Below, in pieces: positions 1 through 9,466 of a stretch of DNA of 14,841 bases. The notes under the pieces were generated by a model. It had not been told where the DNA came from. It ran no database searches and was given only the letters and a program-made list of their open reading frames with translations. Source of the stretch: CAYNTG01 sp964400105. GTDB taxonomy: Bacteria > UBP14 > UBA6098. The position numbers and the translations under genes are program-made. Numbering within the stretch: the stretch's first letter is position 1; every line of letters begins with the position of its first letter. The stretch spans positions 1 through 14,841 of the forward strand of contig CAYNTG010000056.1 of NCBI GenBank assembly GCA_964400105.1, read 5' to 3'.

Positions 1-1
1 A

Positions 2-2149
2 AATATGACAACGAGGATGACAATTCTTTCTACCGGCAACGTCGGTATCGGAACGGAAGGCCCGGATTATGATCTCGATGTCCGCGAGAGAATGGGCATT
101 GCTTCATCCGATGAATCTAATTTTTTGACAATAAGTGCGGCGTCAACCTATGGACCGACTTTGCGGTTTAATTCTGACGACGACCTTATAATCAACTCCG
201 GACTTAACTATAGCGGTCTTTCTTCTTCGACTGAAAGGATGCGTCTCACCGGCGACGGCAACCTCGGTATCGGTTCGAACGCTCCGTTATCTGTGCTCAG
301 CATCAATGGTGACGGCGCGGCACATTACGGCGTGTTTATCGAAGGACCGGAAACCTCCGTCGATTATCAGGCCGCGCTCTATATCCACTCGAATAATTTC
401 AGCAGCGATCCGGCGGGGATATACAACAAATATCACGGTATCTATGTCGATCAGGAACCCGCGACATCTGGGGTTTATCATCCATCCGCGATATATGGAA
501 ACATGTCCAATATAACAACCGGGTATTCCACTGGAGTTCTCGGGAGAGCTATGGGAACCGGCACTTCCGGCGGAAGAACTTATGGTGTTAAGGGTTACGC
601 GGGTGGTGGTTCTGATAATTACAATTATGCCGTTTATGGCGAGCTTTTCGATGTAAGTGATCGCCAGGGAACCGCTATTCTGGGATATGACGCTATCGAT
701 CACTCCGGTTTTGACGGCACCTTGCTCAGAGGTAACTGGGCTGGTTATTTCCATGGGAATATAGTAACAACCGATAGAACCTATTTCGGCGACACGGATG
801 TCTATATTCGCCAGGATGCCTCAAACAACATGGCCTTCCGCGATCCGAACACGAATGGCGGCACGGAGGTTACGCTCTCGGATCTCTATAGCGGAGGCGC
901 TTTTATCCAAAACCAGTCCTCGACATGGCAGGACGGATGGTTCCAGATACAAAAAAGGATAACGACAACGCAGGACGCCGTCGCCGAGATCGATTTCAGT
1001 GCGAATATTGGAGCATCGCCGGGTTACGGCTCGGCATATGGTTTAAACGTTACCTCCGACACCTTGCAGGACAAGGGCGTTATGATAGGCATTCTCGCCT
1101 CGACGGCGATAGCGCCTGTCGGACATCCGCAAAGCGGAAGGGCTTCCGGCCGCCTGGCCTATATCACCGGTTACGATTCATCCGGTCGCATGATTGGCGT
1201 CGATGGTTATTCATATCCGGCCGTTCTGGATAATTTCGACGGGACGACGATATGCTCGGGCATCGGTGTTCGCGGAAACGTGTCGCCGCCATCGACATTG
1301 ACGCTCGATGCCACCGGGACATATTGGATCGGCGGCGTTATGGGAGAGGTTAACGGTGCGGTGAACACCACACCGGCAAACGGCGCGGTGGCCGGTGTTA
1401 TCGGCGTGGACAATAACACTGGCACCGCGACCTCATATGCCGGCTATTTCGACGGCGACGTCCTCGCTACCGGAGAGATACGGGCAGGAACTATAGTGAT
1501 TCGGGGCGAGTCGGAAACTAACGACGCTACTATACGATACAGACATGTCGCTCTCCCTTCTTGGGATTATCAGGAGGAAAGACGAATAAACTACGGCAGG
1601 TCGACAAGTCTTACGGCGGGTTATTGGGATTACTTCGCTTACCGCAAGACGCGAACGCTTATCAAATTCGACGTCTCCGAGATTCCATCGAATGCAACCA
1701 TCGTAAGTGCTGAAATGAAGCTCTATTGTTATAATTACGAAGGTTCCGGAACATACGGCGTCTATAAGCTCCGCCGCCATTGGGATGAAGGCGATTTTTA
1801 TTGCGGAAGAGGAGAGCCGACCACCTTTGGACATTGCGACTCGACCGGCATAACCGGCGGTTGTGCTTGGGATAACTATTCGGCAAATAGCGCGTGGGGA
1901 ACCGCCGGAGCAGATAATACAACGTCCGATAGATACTCGACGTCGGAAGAGAATCTGTCCATAAGTTCTACCGGATGGAAAAGTTGGGACATCGCAAGCG
2001 CTATTCAGGATGTCGTGGATGGCACGTCTGAAAGCTATGGTTTTATTATCATAGGACCGAGTTCCGGCCATAACCGTGCATATTTCAAATCCTCGGAATG
2101 CGCGGAATTCGAATTGAAACCGAGGTTGGAAATCGAATGGATATACTAA
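2..2149 (+). CDS. Tail-fibre-like secreted adhesin with C-terminal DNRLRE-type domain (5' partial)
   Basis: The frame is open from the window edge, so the true start lies upstream and the first Met (position 5) is probably internal. Two fibre repeats of the form RM-(T/R)...GN(V/L)GIG lie near residues 5-18 and 78-92 counted from position 5. Such repeats are common in phage tail fibres and in bacterial surface proteins that resemble them. The middle is rich in Gly, Tyr, Asn and Ser, with GVxGxx turns and two 'AGYF(H/D)G(N/D)(I/V)' units (about 740-760 and 1438-1460), typical of beta-helical shaft regions. From about 1517 to the stop there is a roughly 210-residue region with NYGRS, a central R-TLIKFDVSEIP core, a W-(D/N)IA.a(I)qdvvdG segment and an FIIIG strand. 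This matches the layout of DNRLRE/CBM96-like beta-sandwich domains of secreted proteins. I infer a cell-surface adhesin or glycan-binding fibre. No enzymatic motif and no S74 self-cleaving chaperone is seen. No terminator follows directly. Confidence 0.75.
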   Translation, partial: NMTTRMTILSTGNVGIGTEGPDYDLDVRERMGIASSDESNFLTISAASTYGPTLRFNSDDDLIINSGLNYSGLSSSTERMRLTGDGNLGIGSNAPLSVLSINGDGAAHYGVFIEGPETSVDYQAALYIHSNNFSSDPAGIYNKYHGIYVDQEPATSGVYHPSAIYGNMSNITTGYSTGVLGRAMGTGTSGGRTYGVKGYAGGGSDNYNYAVYGELFDVSDRQGTAILGYDAIDHSGFDGTLLRGNWAGYFHGNIVTTDRTYFGDTDVYIRQDASNNMAFRDPNTNGGTEVTLSDLYSGGAFIQNQSSTWQDGWFQIQKRITTTQDAVAEIDFSANIGASPGYGSAYGLNVTSDTLQDKGVMIGILASTAIAPVGHPQSGRASGRLAYITGYDSSGRMIGVDGYSYPAVLDNFDGTTICSGIGVRGNVSPPSTLTLDATGTYWIGGVMGEVNGAVNTTPANGAVAGVIGVDNNTGTATSYAGYFDGDVLATGEIRAGTIVIRGESETNDATIRYRHVALPSWDYQEERRINYGRSTSLTAGYWDYFAYRKTRTLIKFDVSEIPSNATIVSAEMKLYCYNYEGSGTYGVYKLRRHWDEGDFYCGRGEPTTFGHCDSTGITGGCAWDNYSANSAWGTAGADNTTSDRYSTSEENLSISSTGWKSWDIASAIQDVVDGTSESYGFIIIGPSSGHNRAYFKSSECAEFELKPRLEIEWIY

Positions 2150-2189
2150 AATATCTGTTAAATGAGTATCAAAATAATATGTTGCTAAT

Positions 2190-2384
2190 ATGATGAAAGA
2201 CATGCATTTACAACTCAGCATTGCGATGCTTATAGCTGCGGCCACCTTTGCCGCCGTTACGAGAGTCATGAACTATCATGGCAAAATTACATCCAACGAC
2301 GGCGCTTGGCTCGGTTTTTGGGATGACAATTATTACGGCGTAAATACGGCGAATAACGAGAGTGGTAAATCGGTTAATCTATAA
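2190..2384 (+). CDS. Short exported ORF resembling the N-terminus of a fibre-type adhesin (possible remnant)
   Basis: This ORF encodes 64 residues. Residues 1-22 look like a signal peptide, with a hydrophobic LSIAMLIAAATFAAV core. RVMNYHGKITSNDG follows directly. The pattern 'hydrophobic leader, then (P)R-(V/L)-(I/M)-NY-(Q/H)-GK-(L/I)-T' is the usual N-terminus of secreted proteins that carry GNVGIGT fibre repeats, the type encoded just upstream. Here the chain stops after 64 residues, five bases before a strong hairpin terminator. It could be a decayed or 3'-deleted paralogue, or a real small exported protein. It begins 40 bases after the stop of the preceding gene with no terminator between, so the two may share a transcript. 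No good ribosome binding site precedes either of the two adjacent ATGs (2190 and 2193), which favours a remnant. Family membership is inferred from the motif only. Confidence 0.45.
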   Translation: MMKDMHLQLSIAMLIAAATFAAVTRVMNYHGKITSNDGAWLGFWDDNYYGVNTANNESGKSVNL

Positions 2385-2387
2385 CTA

Positions 2388-2415
2388 TTTGGGCGGTTTT
2401 CCGCCCAAGTTTTGA
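2388..2415 (+). terminator. Rho-independent terminator
   Basis: TTGGGCGG at 2389-2396 pairs perfectly with CCGCCCAA at 2401-2408 around a TTTT loop, and GTTTTG follows. It lies directly after the stop of the 64-codon ORF and 18 bases before the promoter of the next gene, so it probably ends the transcript of the fibre gene and the short ORF. Confidence 0.75.
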
Positions 2416-2425
2416 AATCTTTGAT

Positions 2426-2455
2426 TTGACTTTTATGAGAGGGATGTATTATAAT
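2426..2455 (+). promoter_or_regulatory. Sigma-70-like promoter of the large repeat-protein gene
   Basis: TTGACT at 2426-2431 matches the -35 consensus at five of six bases. TATAAT at 2450-2455 is a perfect -10, and the spacer is 18 bases. Transcription would begin near 2462. The -10 overlaps the upstream in-frame ATG at 2454, so that ATG would not be on the mRNA. This supports translation from the ATG at 2487, which has GAAAGGA at 2475-2481 as ribosome binding site. Confidence 0.7.
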
Positions 2456-2486
2456 GTATGGTAGTTTAATAATTGAAAGGATTAAA

Positions 2487-5400
2487 ATGGGCCGCATATT
2501 AGTATTCTCCATTGTGGTTATCGCGTTGATAACAGTGTTGGCTTTGCCGGTTTTCGGTCAATACGGCTCTTCTTCGAGTTACAATCTCCAGTGGAAGGTG
2601 ATCGAGTCCGGCGGCAACGAGGGCGACGATGTAACTTCGACGAGTTACCGGTTGTCGTCGTCTATCGGCCAATCGACGCCGGTTTCCGACGGCCCGATAT
2701 CGAGCACGAACTTCGACCTGTATCCCGGACATCGCAAGATCGACCTCGATATGCGCTATCCGTTTAGCTGGTTCACTTTCGGCGTCGAATACGCTTCCGA
2801 CACAACATTTCTTCTCACCTGGGCCGGAATCGACACGACTATCGAAGACGGCTGGGGTTGGGGCATTTGGAATTACGATGTCCAATATGCTATCGGTGCC
2901 GGCGCGTGGACGCCGTGGCTCGACGCCACAGCGGATACATTTGCGACATTCGGCCCGCTTTTGCCGGAGGATGTCATGCCGGGGGAGATGTATCATTTCC
3001 GGATTCGTGCGAGGGACCTCGCGCGGAATGTGGCACCGTGGGAAGATCAGGATTCCGTCTTGGTTAATTATGTTGTGGAATTCGCGGTATGGACTGCGCC
3101 TGGATTGCCGACGGATGCCTCAAATAATATAGTGCTTTCCTATGTGAACGATATAGGCGATACAATTGAGATAAATATTTGGGAGGGACACTCCGCACAG
3201 GTTTGGTGCGTTCCCGGAATGCAGGCGGAGGTTTCGAGGCTTTCATCCGATTCGGACGAAGAGCAGCGCTGGATGGTCAATAGTATCGACGATACAATAT
3301 GGACTATCGACGGCACGGAAACGTCTTACGATATCCGTTATTGGCATCAGCTTCACCCGATTATTCATCTCGACGGCCCGGATGCCTCTCATACTGTTGC
3401 GACGATCAGCCACGAACAATTCGGCCCCGGACATCTGGAGACCGATCTTTACGGTATATGGCAAGAGTGGACCGATTACGGAAGCCTTCTCGAATTCGCC
3501 GATACCACGACCGGGTCTCCGACTTTGAGGGCGATCCTGTCGGATTCGACGCGCTTCCACGATATCGATGCATTTTTCACGGACACCATTCATTATATGG
3601 CGGCCGGCAATATTGTTGTCGTTCAGACATCGTTCGGCGGCGACAGCGTTCGCACCGACGGCACATGGCAGCCGAGTCCGTATTACACCGACTGGTTCGA
3701 TATGTCGAGCCACGAGATTGCGGTTAAGGAAACGGTATGGATCTCCGGTTGCGAGATTTGGGTATTCGATTATTGGGAGGACGACCCGACGGCGCCGCGA
3801 ATTCGTTCAGTTACGATTACCGGGGATACCGTTTATACAGCTGTATTCCATCACGAATTCCGTTTCGATCTCGCAAACCCGAGCGGTTATGGCGTTCCGG
3901 TTCCGGGCATCGGAAGTTATTGGCATAATGAGGGCGATACAATCGAGGGATCGATCACTCCACTGGTGGTCGGAGGCAACGTCTTGACCGGATATAACGG
4001 AACCGGTTCCGCGCTCGACGGCGGCGGGAACGAATTCTGGTTTGAGCTTTACGATTGCTCTTCCATCGAATGGGAATGGGCACCTTTGAGCGAGATGTGC
4101 ACGCTTTGGGTGTTCAGTCCATATGGCCACCCGCATCCGGATGGAATGTGGTTGGTGCCTTGCGGATCGGAGATTACCTGCAGCATCGAGGATAGCGCAT
4201 ATGCCGATGGCGAATGGAAATATCTCACAGGCTGGCACGGAGACGGTTTGATCGTGCCGGCTCTCGGCGATTCCAATATTGTCTCTTTCCGCATTTTAGC
4301 GACAGGCTGGCTCGTTTGGGAATGGGGAGAAGATTTGATGCCGCTTGTTATTTCCTCCGTCCCGAGCTATCACGGTTTCCCAGAACCCGATACGGGGATG
4401 CACTGGCTGTCATACGGTTCCGATGTCGATGCATGTGTTACGAACCCCGACGACGAATGGTGGTGCACCGGATTCGATGCGTGGGGGTCGGTTGCCTCCG
4501 CCAGCGCGGACAGCGTCAACTTCGTTCTCGACTCTCCGACATTCATCGATTGGCAATGGGAATTTGATCCTGCGGAGCTTTGCACGCTATGGGTATTTAG
4601 CCATTATGGCGACCCGGTGCCGAGCGTTGGAATGCATATTTACCCGGCAGGTCATGTCGTAACCGTCTATGTTCCAACGCCGTCCGGCGTTCATGACTGC
4701 TCCGGTTGGACTGGGACCGGAAGCGTTCCAATCAGCGGCGTGGATAACCACGTCTCGTTCACGATTAGTGCTTTCAGCACGCTTACCTGGCAGTGGGGTG
4801 GTGTCGAGGTTCCGTTCGTTGTCCAGAATCCGGGCGACCACGACTCGCCGGTTCCGATGGCGGGGATTCACTACTATGCTCCCGGCACGGAGATCGATGC
4901 CTGGGTGACGAGTCCCGATGTAATGTGGTTCTGCGTTGGGTATAACGGCTTCGGTGACCTTCCGGTATTCGGTTATGAGGACAGCGTGCATTTCACGATC
5001 AACACTCCGACCGGTATTATATGGCTGTGGGATAACGACGTTGTTTGGCTCGATGTCGTTGCACCGGCATATTCCGATGCCGACCCGCCAGTAGGAAGGA
5101 CATATCATCCACGCGGGCGGGATATATCCGCCTCGGTTATCGATACTGTTTATGAGGCAACGGATCATAGGCAAGTATGCACCGGTTGGTTAGGCGATGG
5201 CGTCGTGGTTCCGGCTACCGGTGATACCTTCGATGTAGATTTTACCATGACCGACAACGGATCGATAGACTGGACATATATCGACCAATTCGAGCTTACG
5301 CTCGCTCATTCCGGTCTGCCGGGAGGCGTCGATCCGGATACGCTTGGATTCGAGGGATGGTATACCGATGTAGATACGGCGGTCTTGGTCACCGACAGCG

Positions 5401-6851
5401 TGGTTTGGGATGGCGTAACGCCTTATGTGTTTAAGGAATGGGACGACGGCGACGATGGCGCGACTATCGGAAACACGCTCTCGAATAGAACGTGGGTGTT
5501 AATGGACGATGCATATTCGTTGACCGCGATATTCGAGCCCGGCATTCTCGTGGATATTATAAAATCTCCGGAACACGACATCCCCGGATGGATCGTGGTC
5601 GATGGAGATACATTCTTCACAGGTCATTATCACTCGATGTGGGCAGTAGGTTCACATCATATCATCGAGGTTAGCATGGTCGATTCGACCGATACGATTC
5701 GATACACCTTCGATGCGTGGCGCGATGCCCTGTTGGAAGGCGCCTCGAGAGATGTTGCTCCGATTTCGGATACCGTCTTCTATGCAGATTATTTCAGGGA
5801 TTATCATTACATAGTCAAGAAATCCCCAGAGGCGGATACCATCGGTCGCCTTTTCGTGGACGCTATGGTTTTAACCGGCACCGAGTCGGTGAGGAAGGAT
5901 GTTTGGTGGCGTGAGGGAACTTCGCACATGGTCGGCGTTACCGACAGGGACTCTAGCGAAACCGAGAAGTTCATTTTCCAGTATTGGGACGACGGCATCG
6001 ATTCGGTCTTCAGGGGAATTGGGCCGGTTTTACATCACGATTCTATCTCGGCAATATACAATACGAAATATCTATGCACCGTCGAGAAGGATCCGCCGGA
6101 GCCATACGGCTCGATCTATATCGACGGCGTTCGCTTCGACGGTGTTGGCGTGCAGGATTTCTGGGCTGAAGAGGGCGAGATTATCAATATCGGGGTGAGC
6201 AAGATCGATACGATCACCGGTTCGCTCTATCGATTCATCGATTGGGAGGATGGCCCGACTGATACGCTTCGTCCAACACCGGCAATTACATGCCCCGATA
6301 CGTTCATCGCGAATTACGATTCGATTTGCATTATGATTCGTGTCGAGATTGGACAACATAGCGTCTTCCCGACCGATACGGTTTTCTGGAACATTCGAGA
6401 TTCGCTGATAATGCCATATACCGAAACAATGGGCGCGGAAGATTCGATCAAGCTATATAATTTCTCGAATGTGGCAATCGATTTCGGTTTGATGATCGGT
6501 GAAATATACGATACATCGGCCGGATATATCCCGGATACATTCTGGATACCGGGAGCTTCCTCCGACGAGAATAAATTCGTGCTTCGTGCCAGATTCAACG
6601 ACTTCGCCGCACCTCCGACGACATGGTGGATGACGAGGGACTTCATCGTCGAGACCGTCTATTGGGCAAAGAATGAGGGCGGTTCCGTGCCGGCTATTTT
6701 CGGTGTCGGAGGCGAGAATATTGCGCCGTATGACGAATCCGATAACACCGAAAAGCTATGGTTGCAGTTTAAAACACCGCGTGACAGCAATCTTGCCAAT
6801 CATACCAGAGCGATTACGCTTATACTGATGTATAAAGTGCATCTCGAATGA
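2487..6851 (+). CDS. Very large secreted surface protein with two families of tandem beta repeats
   Basis: The protein has 1454 residues from the chosen start. I used ATG 2487 because it has a ribosome binding site (GAAAGGA, spacing 5) and because the in-frame ATG at 2454 lies inside the promoter -10. Residues 1-25 form a signal peptide ending VFGQ. A YRLSSSIGQ...NFDLYPG module follows (54-81), then an FN3-like region (about 84-200) with W-G-D, YDVQY and YHFRIRARD strands. A W-, D- and G-rich stretch comes next and ends in one repeat of the second family. Six tandem repeats of about 80 residues (457-935) follow, each ending in W-x-W or similar. Further repeats of the second family occupy 935-1281. 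The last 170 residues look like a separate Ig-like beta domain. The repeats resemble divergent InlB B-type (beta-grasp-like) units of secreted bacterial proteins. No catalytic motif, LPXTG motif or recognisable type IX sorting domain is seen. I infer a structural or adhesive surface protein. The gene appears monocistronic, with its own promoter and terminators. Confidence 0.8.
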   Translation: MGRILVFSIVVIALITVLALPVFGQYGSSSSYNLQWKVIESGGNEGDDVTSTSYRLSSSIGQSTPVSDGPISSTNFDLYPGHRKIDLDMRYPFSWFTFGVEYASDTTFLLTWAGIDTTIEDGWGWGIWNYDVQYAIGAGAWTPWLDATADTFATFGPLLPEDVMPGEMYHFRIRARDLARNVAPWEDQDSVLVNYVVEFAVWTAPGLPTDASNNIVLSYVNDIGDTIEINIWEGHSAQVWCVPGMQAEVSRLSSDSDEEQRWMVNSIDDTIWTIDGTETSYDIRYWHQLHPIIHLDGPDASHTVATISHEQFGPGHLETDLYGIWQEWTDYGSLLEFADTTTGSPTLRAILSDSTRFHDIDAFFTDTIHYMAAGNIVVVQTSFGGDSVRTDGTWQPSPYYTDWFDMSSHEIAVKETVWISGCEIWVFDYWEDDPTAPRIRSVTITGDTVYTAVFHHEFRFDLANPSGYGVPVPGIGSYWHNEGDTIEGSITPLVVGGNVLTGYNGTGSALDGGGNEFWFELYDCSSIEWEWAPLSEMCTLWVFSPYGHPHPDGMWLVPCGSEITCSIEDSAYADGEWKYLTGWHGDGLIVPALGDSNIVSFRILATGWLVWEWGEDLMPLVISSVPSYHGFPEPDTGMHWLSYGSDVDACVTNPDDEWWCTGFDAWGSVASASADSVNFVLDSPTFIDWQWEFDPAELCTLWVFSHYGDPVPSVGMHIYPAGHVVTVYVPTPSGVHDCSGWTGTGSVPISGVDNHVSFTISAFSTLTWQWGGVEVPFVVQNPGDHDSPVPMAGIHYYAPGTEIDAWVTSPDVMWFCVGYNGFGDLPVFGYEDSVHFTINTPTGIIWLWDNDVVWLDVVAPAYSDADPPVGRTYHPRGRDISASVIDTVYEATDHRQVCTGWLGDGVVVPATGDTFDVDFTMTDNGSIDWTYIDQFELTLAHSGLPGGVDPDTLGFEGWYTDVDTAVLVTDSVVWDGVTPYVFKEWDDGDDGATIGNTLSNRTWVLMDDAYSLTAIFEPGILVDIIKSPEHDIPGWIVVDGDTFFTGHYHSMWAVGSHHIIEVSMVDSTDTIRYTFDAWRDALLEGASRDVAPISDTVFYADYFRDYHYIVKKSPEADTIGRLFVDAMVLTGTESVRKDVWWREGTSHMVGVTDRDSSETEKFIFQYWDDGIDSVFRGIGPVLHHDSISAIYNTKYLCTVEKDPPEPYGSIYIDGVRFDGVGVQDFWAEEGEIINIGVSKIDTITGSLYRFIDWEDGPTDTLRPTPAITCPDTFIANYDSICIMIRVEIGQHSVFPTDTVFWNIRDSLIMPYTETMGAEDSIKLYNFSNVAIDFGLMIGEIYDTSAGYIPDTFWIPGASSDENKFVLRARFNDFAAPPTTWWMTRDFIVETVYWAKNEGGSVPAIFGVGGENIAPYDESDNTEKLWLQFKTPRDSNLANHTRAITLILMYKVHLE
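3856..5292 (+). repeat. Six tandem ~80-residue W-x-W repeats inside the large secreted protein
   Basis: The units share 'G.P.P..G.(H)...G..(V/I)' at the front, a central C.GW.G.G or similar, a V.F.(I/L) strand, and an end such as EWEW, VWEW, DWQW, TWQW, IWLW or DWTY. Approximate units are 3856-4097, 4098-4340, 4341-4580, 4581-4812, 4813-5045 and 5046-5292. Units 2 and 4 both begin CTLWVFS.YG.P.P. Units 3 and 5 both begin with a non-polar P-(L/F)-V stretch and carry DA.VT.PD..W.C. The inner four are therefore two copies of a two-unit block. Confidence 0.75.
5290..6330 (+). repeat. Four tandem ~87-residue 'DG..W.eG..h' repeats inside the large secreted protein
   Basis: Units lie at about 5290-5541, 5542-5805, 5806-6070 and 6071-6330. 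The last three share a K(S/D)PE/PPE start, a G-x-(I/L)-x-(V/I)-DG/DA strand, W-x-(E/V)G, a charged (V)-S/T-D/I-x-D-(S/T) turn, F-x-x-W-x-D, and an (A)-x-Y end before the next unit. The first is more divergent. A related single unit occurs earlier, about 3600-3855 (VVVQTSFGGDSV ... FDYWEDD ... YTAVF), so this family flanks the W-x-W repeats on both sides. Confidence 0.65.
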
Positions 6852-6876
6852 CGGCGTTTGCCAGCACTTAAACGAC

Positions 6877-6911
6877 AAAAGCCCTCGAAGCTTAGCTTTG
6901 GGGGCTTTTAT
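6877..6911 (+). terminator. Rho-independent terminator after the large secreted protein gene
   Basis: AAAAGCCCT at 6877-6885 pairs with GGGGCTTTT at 6901-6909 (one G-T pair), and an inner AAGC/GCTT stem lies between them. The T-rich 3' arm runs into ATTTA. It starts 25 bases after the stop codon. Confidence 0.75.
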
Positions 6912-6922
6912 TTAGGCATAAT

Positions 6923-6950
6923 AAAACCGCCCCGGGAAGGGGCGGTTTTT
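6923..6950. terminator. Bidirectional terminator between convergent genes
   Basis: AAAACCGCCCC at 6923-6933 pairs perfectly over 11 bases with GGGGCGGTTTT at 6939-6949, around a GGGAA loop. An A-run on one side and a T-run on the other make it usable from both strands. It lies 23 bases beyond the stop of the minus-strand oxidoreductase operon and backs up the plus-strand terminator just before it. Confidence 0.8.
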
Positions 6951-6973
6951 CGTTGTGGATTATCGATCGTTGG

Positions 6974-8398
<1,425 letters not shown>

Positions 8399-9466
8399 TT
8401 ATATCACCTCGTCTTCGGAAATCTTTGTTATTTTTTCCACCAACTCCTCGACCGTCGGAACGACGCCGCCCATTCGACCATAGAAATGAACATTCGCCTT
8501 TTGTTTGCCAACCGCAAGGCGAACATCTTCGACCATCTGGCCGTTGCTTAGCTCGCAAACGAGTATATTGTCAACCCGTGCTGCGTATTTTTTGAACTCA
8601 TCGATTGGAAATGGGAAGAGTGTAATGGGTCTTATAAGCCCCGCCTTGATTCCCTTCTCCCGCACGACATCGATAGCGCTTCTCAGGATGCGGCTGACGA
8701 TCCCGTAGCCGCTGATGATAATCTCCGCGTCGTCGGCCATGTATTCATCGAAGCGAATTTCGTTCTCCATTATTTTCTTGTATTTATTCTGGAGCTTGAC
8801 GTTGTGGTTTTCCATTTCCTCCGGTTCTAAATAGATGGAGTTGATGAGGTTATGTTTGGTTTCTGCGGTTCCCATGATAGCCCAATCGGATTTTGCGGTC
8901 GGGTCGATTTCGATAGATTCAGGAAATTCGACCGGCTCCATCATCTGTCCGATGAATCCATCGGTGAGGACATAGACCGGCGTGCGGTATTTATCGGCGA
9001 GATCGAAGGCGAGCATGGTAAGATCGCACATCTCCTGACCGCAATTCGGCGCGAGGACGATGCATTTATAATTGCCGTGGCCGCCGCCCTTGACGACCTG
9101 ATTATAATCGCTTTGCTCCGGTGCGATATTGCCCAATCCGGGGCCGCCGCGCATCACATCGATAATGACGATCGGTAGTTCCGATCCTGCGGAGTAACTA
9201 ACGCCTTCCTGTTTCAGACTGATTCCGGGGCCGCTCGATGCGGTCATCGTGCGGACGCCGGCACCTGCGGCACCGTAACACATCTGTATAGCGGCGACCT
9301 CGCTTTCGGCCTGTAAGAATGTTCTTCCGAGAGGCGGAAAATAGAAAGATGCAGCTTGAGCTATCTCACTCGCAGGGGTGATAGGATAACCGAAATAGCA
9401 TTGCGCTCCGGCCAGAAGCGCGCCCTTAACGACGGCTTCGTTTCCCTTGATTAATTCCGTGGCCAT
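8399..9466 (-). CDS. vorB: 2-oxoacid:ferredoxin oxidoreductase alpha subunit, VorB type
   Basis: The 355 residues match the usual length of VorB/KorA alpha subunits. Visible marks are [11 protein letters not shown] at the N-terminus, [12 protein letters not shown] (24-35), the conserved glutamate stretch QAESEVAAI (52-60), [12 protein letters not shown] (77-88), MRGGPGLGN (105-113), a [13 protein letters not shown] segment (158-170) and RPITLFPFP near the C-terminus. This pattern is closest to what is called 3-methyl-2-oxobutanoate dehydrogenase subunit VorB, but the same architecture serves 2-oxoglutarate enzymes. With the beta-gamma fusion it forms the pyrimidine and pyrophosphate sides of the thiamine site. 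The start has AAGGGGGTGA just upstream. Its ATG overlaps the TAA of the ferredoxin gene by one base (TAATG), and its own stop abuts the next ATG, which indicates one operon with coupled translation. Confidence 0.9.
   Translation of the reverse strand: MATELIKGNEAVVKGALLAGAQCYFGYPITPASEIAQAASFYFPPLGRTFLQAESEVAAIQMCYGAAGAGVRTMTASSGPGISLKQEGVSYSAGSELPIVIIDVMRGGPGLGNIAPEQSDYNQVVKGGGHGNYKCIVLAPNCGQEMCDLTMLAFDLADKYRTPVYVLTDGFIGQMMEPVEFPESIEIDPTAKSDWAIMGTAETKHNLINSIYLEPEEMENHNVKLQNKYKKIMENEIRFDEYMADDAEIIISGYGIVSRILRSAIDVVREKGIKAGLIRPITLFPFPIDEFKKYAARVDNILVCELSNGQMVEDVRLAVGKQKANVHFYGRMGGVVPTVEELVEKITKISEDEVI

Noticed and set aside
1490..2149. S74-type self-cleaving chaperone at the end of the fibre protein
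   Set aside because: The C-terminal segment has the DNRLRE-like beta pattern and lacks the helical, catalytic Ser-containing S74 pattern.
1433..2269. Long minus-strand open frame (278 codons) opposite the fibre gene
   Set aside because: It runs antisense through the DNRLRE-type region, has no recognisable domain and has a composition typical of a reverse-frame shadow. Other antisense frames such as 2499-2996, 3243-3713 and 4587-5174 fail for the same reason.
3856..6330. Repeat array considered as a CRISPR or DNA-level satellite
   Set aside because: The periodicity is about 240-265 bases, stays in frame and is conserved as protein, not as identical DNA with unique spacers.
6330..6851. Type IX secretion sorting domain at the C-terminus of the giant protein
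   Set aside because: The expected short domain with a G.Y.L.V...G....K.ll motif is not visible; the end reads as an Ig-like domain finishing ILMYKVHLE.
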